From the NCBI GenBank assembly GCA_028281325.1, contig JANQKC010000035.1, forward strand, positions 286,479-350,478: a stretch of DNA of 64,000 nt, in the 5' to 3' direction. The notes beneath the pieces are model-generated. The model was given only the letters and a program-made list of their open reading frames with translations, searched no databases and was not told the DNA's origin. This document shows, in pieces, positions 61,138 through 64,000 of this stretch (position 1 is the first letter of the stretch; the number at the start of each line of letters is the position of its first letter). Made by a program: the position numbers and the translations under genes. The DNA is from Alphaproteobacteria bacterium. Its GTDB lineage: Bacteria; Pseudomonadota; Alphaproteobacteria; UBA8366.

Positions 61138-61623
61138 ATGATTTTGGGAGCAGCTTTAAACTCCAAACAATTCATCGCAAACATGGAAATCGCACCTATG
61201 CCCACATCAGCGCTACTCAAGGAAACTGGTTTTCCGCACATGTTTCGTGATGGCGACTCAGAATGGCGTGCAGCGGAGAGTTTCCTGCTATGGGTCGAAG
61301 ACCTCTATATCGACTATGACCGGTCCTTTCCTCCAAAAAGTGAGGACGCTCCAATCATCAACGAAAGCCATGATGAAAAGGACGGGATACATTTTGTCGA
61401 AATCGACCCGGACAGCGAAGAATCATGGAGCCGCTATCTTGTTGAAAGTAATGGAAGATACGGATTCTGGAAAGTTATTGTTCGCAGAGACAGAAAAACG
61501 TCGAAATCGCAAAAACTCAAGATCTACTCGTTTGAAACCATTGATGGTGATTGGAAAGGGTTTTGCCGATACTTAGCTCGTTCGCTCTTCGGCACAGAAG
61601 CCTTTGTCGACGCTTTACGGTAA
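61138..61623 (+). CDS. Putative immunity protein (family B, divergent copy 2)
   Basis: A 161-residue plus-strand protein, most divergent of the three: ALNSKQFIANMEIAPMPTS, FLLWVEDLYIDYDRSFPP, YLVESNGRYGFWKVIVRR and YSFETIDGDWKGFCRYLAR. Alignment with the other two covers the whole length, including the residues right after the start, which supports ATG 61138. It is followed convergently by an eight-residue toxin-tip relic, so each family B immunity gene in the array keeps a trace of a matching tip. Confidence 0.6.
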   Translation: MILGAALNSKQFIANMEIAPMPTSALLKETGFPHMFRDGDSEWRAAESFLLWVEDLYIDYDRSFPPKSEDAPIINESHDEKDGIHFVEIDPDSEESWSRYLVESNGRYGFWKVIVRRDRKTSKSQKLKIYSFETIDGDWKGFCRYLARSLFGTEAFVDALR

Positions 61624-61649
61624 GCACGCCCAAGTTTCCTTCCAATTAT

Positions 61650-61673
61650 GGCCTTTTTTTTAAAAAACAGCGG
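61650..61673 (-). pseudogene. Relic of a third BECR-type toxin tip
   Basis: Eight codons reading PLFFKKKA on the minus strand, matching the toxin end PLFFKKRA, 27 bp beyond the stop of immunity copy 2 and in the expected convergent orientation. Too short to be proof alone; its position between two immunity units makes it persuasive. Confidence 0.45.
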
Positions 61674-61702
61674 CAGCCTACTTCGACCGTTTTCTAAGTA
61701 CA

Positions 61703-61734
61703 CCAATCCTAATCCGCATTGATTTAGGTTGATG
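61703..61734 (+). repeat. Upstream repeat of immunity genes, copy 2
   Basis: Second copy of the leader repeat at 60327-60358, ending in the start region of the 61732 gene. Confidence 0.75.
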
Positions 61735-62196
61735 TATTCAGCAACGGTCCTAAACTCCCGATTGTTCATCGAAGATACCGGGTATGCTTCCATGGTCGAA
61801 CCAGAGCCGCCTGAAGACCCGAAATTCCCAAAACTGTTTGATAGTGGCCGTGACGAAGAAACCGGCGCACGCGATTTCCTTTTATGGATCGAGGAATGCT
61901 ACATCGAAGCCGAACAATACCACGATCCATCAATAACCGAGACTTATAGCGATGAAGACCTCATCCGCTTCGCCGAACTCGGTCCGAAACCCGGGGTCGT
62001 AGCCAGTAGGTACCTCGCCGAAAGCGCCGGAGATTTTGGAAACTGGAAAATAATTGTCCGGCGCAATGACAAAGGAAGAATGAAAACGCCCTGGGCCTAC
62101 GAATTCGAAACGATCGAAGGAGATTTGGATGGCCTTTGTCGCTACATGAGGGAACAGCCAGTTACCTACTCATTGCGCAAGAAAGCGCCAAGCTAG
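61732..62196 (+). CDS. Putative immunity protein (family B, copy 3, paired with intact toxin)
   Basis: A 154-residue protein close to copy 1 (shared ATVLNSRLFIE, MVEPEPPEDPKFPKLFDSG, FLLWIEECYIEAEQY, WAYEFETIEGDLDGLCRYM). It converges on the intact BECR-type toxin gene with a 24-bp gap and would be expressed from its own plus-strand promoter, independent of late phage transcription. That is what an immunity gene needs if the lysogen is to be protected constantly. Function is inferred. Confidence 0.65.
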   Translation: MYSATVLNSRLFIEDTGYASMVEPEPPEDPKFPKLFDSGRDEETGARDFLLWIEECYIEAEQYHDPSITETYSDEDLIRFAELGPKPGVVASRYLAESAGDFGNWKIIVRRNDKGRMKTPWAYEFETIEGDLDGLCRYMREQPVTYSLRKKAPS

Positions 62197-62220
62197 CTCC
62201 AAATTACTGCACACCATTTT

Positions 62221-64000
62221 CTAGTTTGCCCGTTTCTTGAAAAATAGCGGTTCTTTGATTTTTTTAAGATTGACCGGAATATTGGTTTCCGATGGGTCAC
62301 CCAGCACGTAACCGGTCAACAACCAAGTGTCCTCCCGTTTCCCACCTTTTTCGCGCCTGTATAAATCTAGTACCGCCCGCTGACCATTATGTTCCAAGAC
62401 AATCCGGTCGCCTTCGCGCTTTACCTTTTTTGCTCGCGCGATTGTCTCAATGGCACCCTCCAGCGCCTCCACACCATGCTTGGCCAAAATCTTGCTAATA
62501 CCATACCCTAAGATTTGGTCATCGCGCTTGCCTGCTCTGGTCCTTTTTTCGACGCGCACACTTCCCCAATAAAGGCTGATCGATCCGCCGACATCAGGCC
62601 GGTGCATCGCGCCTCGGATCACGCCCTTGCCGCCCCGAAGCTTATTTTCGATGACGAGGTCAACAGCCGCCAGACCGCGGCGGATATTCTCGACCGGTTT
62701 CTGCGTCGGGAATTTCGAAGTCTTGAACGCCTCGTCCGGCGTCGTGTCGAACGCCCCGTCCGGCTGTCCGGGACGTTTCCGATTTTTCACACGGTTGACG
62801 ATTTCAGGGTCAAGATCGCCCGGCGTTTGCTCGAACCGCCTGAAGATGCCCGCTTCGCGAAGCGCGCGAAGTTCCGCGAGTTGCTTCAACGCCCGCAAGC
62901 GCCGACCCGCCACGCCACCCACGGCTTCGACGCCGGCCAGCGTCGCCGCGGCGCCCAGCGATTCAATCAGCTTGTCATCATCACCCGTGTCGGCAGCCTG
63001 GACGGCGTCCTGGATGGCGGCGGCGAATTCCACAACCCCCATCAACTCGCCGATGCCCGGCGTCAGTTGGAGAACGGCAGCCAACTCCTCGGACATCTTG
63101 GTTTCGTTGAGATTGCCTACCCCACCGGGGCCGGGGTCTACGAAGGGTTCTTCCTCCGGTTCAGGGACCGCCGGCAATTCACCATCCGCCTGGGACTCAA
63201 GCGCCGCTATCGTTTCATCGTCTAGGACCGGTGCCGGTTCTGCGTCGAAAGCCGCTCGATCCAGGGCAACGTCTTCTTGGGCCGATGGATCATCACCCTC
63301 CTCCTCGATGCCATCGCCTTCGTCACCATTAGCAGCAGTAATCGTCAGATCATCTTCTTCGGAACCGCCCACCAGGCTGTCGTCTTCAAAGGCGCTGTTG
63401 ATCGCCACGTCACCGCCAGGTGCCGTACTCTCCGCCGATCCTTCTTCGCTCATTTTCGCGTCGGCGAGTTCGACCGAACGGTCCACTGGCAGGCCGAGGT
63501 CCGTGAAGTCCGTGATCAGCACCGCACGACGCCGGTCCTTGTCCGGAACCGCACCCGGCAACAGGAACCGTTCGTTGCGCAGCAGTACCGTTTCCAGATC
63601 ACGTGACGGCCGGGCCGGCAACGTTTCCAACACCACCGGATCATCCGATTTCGGAAGCGGGAGCAAGCCGTTGCGGGATGGGGGAATGAATCCAGGCGTA
63701 GGCAGATCTAGATGATCGATCTCCACAATCGCCCGCGCACCCTGCACCACGGTCTCGGGGTCACGCGACAGCAGCATGCCGCGGTATTTCTTGGCGAGGC
63801 CCGTGGGCACCACGCCAACCCGGCGCACCAGGTCCAGCTCCGCCTGTCGTTGCCGCGCCGGGTCGTCGAAGGCGTAGGCTTCCGATACGTCCTCCCAATA
63901 GGCGTCCGCCGCCTGCCGGTCTTCTGCGTTGGCCGGGTCGAGCGGGTCGCCGCCGGCCACCCGATCGATGCGGGCGCGGCGGGTTTCCGCATCTTGTTGC
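62221..64000 (-). CDS. Virion/ejection-type protein with BECR-nuclease-like toxin domain, N-terminus outside window
   Basis: At least 592 residues are in the window, and the frame is open at the edge. Residues nearest the edge (DAETRRARIDRVAGG, ADAYWEDVSEAYAFDDPARQ) match the 56567-59128 protein almost exactly, followed by GLAKKYRGMLLSRDPE, FTDLGLPVDRSVELADAK, a very acidic linker and LQLTPGIGELMGVVEFA. The last 165 residues differ completely from the other copies: AMHRPDVGGSISLYWGSV, LGYGISKILAKHG, RIVLEHNGQRAVLDLY and WLLTGYVLGD. The H-x-D, GYG-x-x-KI-x-x-KH and W-x-x-T layout is that of phage BECR-fold (barnase/EndoU/colicin E5/RelE) nucleases. Confidence 0.7.
   Translation of the reverse strand, partial: QQDAETRRARIDRVAGGDPLDPANAEDRQAADAYWEDVSEAYAFDDPARQRQAELDLVRRVGVVPTGLAKKYRGMLLSRDPETVVQGARAIVEIDHLDLPTPGFIPPSRNGLLPLPKSDDPVVLETLPARPSRDLETVLLRNERFLLPGAVPDKDRRRAVLITDFTDLGLPVDRSVELADAKMSEEGSAESTAPGGDVAINSAFEDDSLVGGSEEDDLTITAANGDEGDGIEEEGDDPSAQEDVALDRAAFDAEPAPVLDDETIAALESQADGELPAVPEPEEEPFVDPGPGGVGNLNETKMSEELAAVLQLTPGIGELMGVVEFAAAIQDAVQAADTGDDDKLIESLGAAATLAGVEAVGGVAGRRLRALKQLAELRALREAGIFRRFEQTPGDLDPEIVNRVKNRKRPGQPDGAFDTTPDEAFKTSKFPTQKPVENIRRGLAAVDLVIENKLRGGKGVIRGAMHRPDVGGSISLYWGSVRVEKRTRAGKRDDQILGYGISKILAKHGVEALEGAIETIARAKKVKREGDRIVLEHNGQRAVLDLYRREKGGKREDTWLLTGYVLGDPSETNIPVNLKKIKEPLFFKKRAN
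63754..63802 (-). repeat. N-module junction repeat, copy 3 (three mismatches)
   Basis: Same junction sequence as 56064-56112 and 58055-58103 with three substitutions in 49 bp. Confidence 0.85.

Noticed and set aside
1..64000. CRISPR array
   Set aside because: No series of short identical repeats with regular spacers was seen; the repeats found are gene-module duplications.
1..64000. tRNA, rRNA or integrase/att site marking the prophage ends
   Set aside because: No cloverleaf or rRNA sequence recognised, no integrase in view, and no convincing duplicated att core near 42.76 kb; the other end is outside the window.

Overview
The window is high-GC alphaproteobacterial DNA. It most resembles a Rhodospirillales-type, probably aquatic, heterotroph: CoA-ester catabolism genes, CaiB/BaiF transferases, TauD-like dioxygenases, EgtD, a DUF2333 protein and an alphaproteobacterial-type penicillin-binding-protein activator. 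The taxonomic call is inference; no rRNA or tRNA gene is visible.

Chromosomal part (1 to about 42.76 kb). It holds a VOC protein (cut by the window edge) and a TPP-dependent decarboxylase; a TPR/glycan-transferase-like protein; an ADP-forming acyl-CoA ligase whose 3' end is followed by an AT-rich insert and a second copy of that 3' end; leuCD; two tandem EamA transporters with a possible 26-residue leader ORF; and a seven-gene plus-strand operon (12.46-19.63 kb: HMG-CoA-lyase-like, three acyl-CoA dehydrogenases, CitE-like lyase, MaoC hydratase, CaiB transferase) suited to branched or dicarboxylic CoA-ester breakdown. After it come egtD, an MFS transporter, paired quinone oxidoreductases, two TauD-like dioxygenases, a TylF-like methyltransferase, MmgE/PrpD, DUF2333, DUF4392, a thioesterase/acyl-CoA ligase/oxidoreductase operon, a second CaiB transferase, a TPR/carbamoyltransferase/TPR-dioxygenase operon, an aldo/keto reductase with a small downstream ORF, a candidate sRNA, and the PBP-activator lipoprotein.

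Prophage part (about 42.8 kb to the window end). This is a T7-like (podovirus) late region on the minus strand. In transcription order it has an ejection-type protein cut by the window edge, a gp11-like tail-tube protein, another ejection-type protein, a gp12-like nozzle protein, gp13-like and gp14-like proteins, a tail fibre, small membrane proteins and overlapping Rz/Rz1 spanins. Integrase, terminase, portal and capsid genes are not in the window.

The main discovery candidate is at 52.6-64 kb. Three large virion-type proteins share an N-terminal module and differ at their C-termini, which look like polymorphic-toxin domains: one BECR-nuclease-like, two of a GGG-Q-F-Q family loosely like TNT. 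Each is next to a small gene that looks like its immunity gene. Around them lie displaced toxin tips, extra immunity paralogues, a 49-bp perfect repeat at the N-module junction, an N-terminally deleted copy behind a terminator, and AT-rich cassettes. This is the layout of CDI/Rhs-type toxin cassette arrays, but built on a phage protein predicted to be ejected into cells.

A second modular locus is the tail-fibre 3' end (44.1-46.6 kb). There a 73-bp imperfect direct repeat (fibre terminus plus start of the next gene) brackets two methyltransferase genes and a decayed fibre tip. A third methyltransferase (48.0 kb) is inserted against the direction of the phage operon. Two apparent one-base frameshifts in the phage region both lie in C/T homopolymer runs and may be assembly errors.
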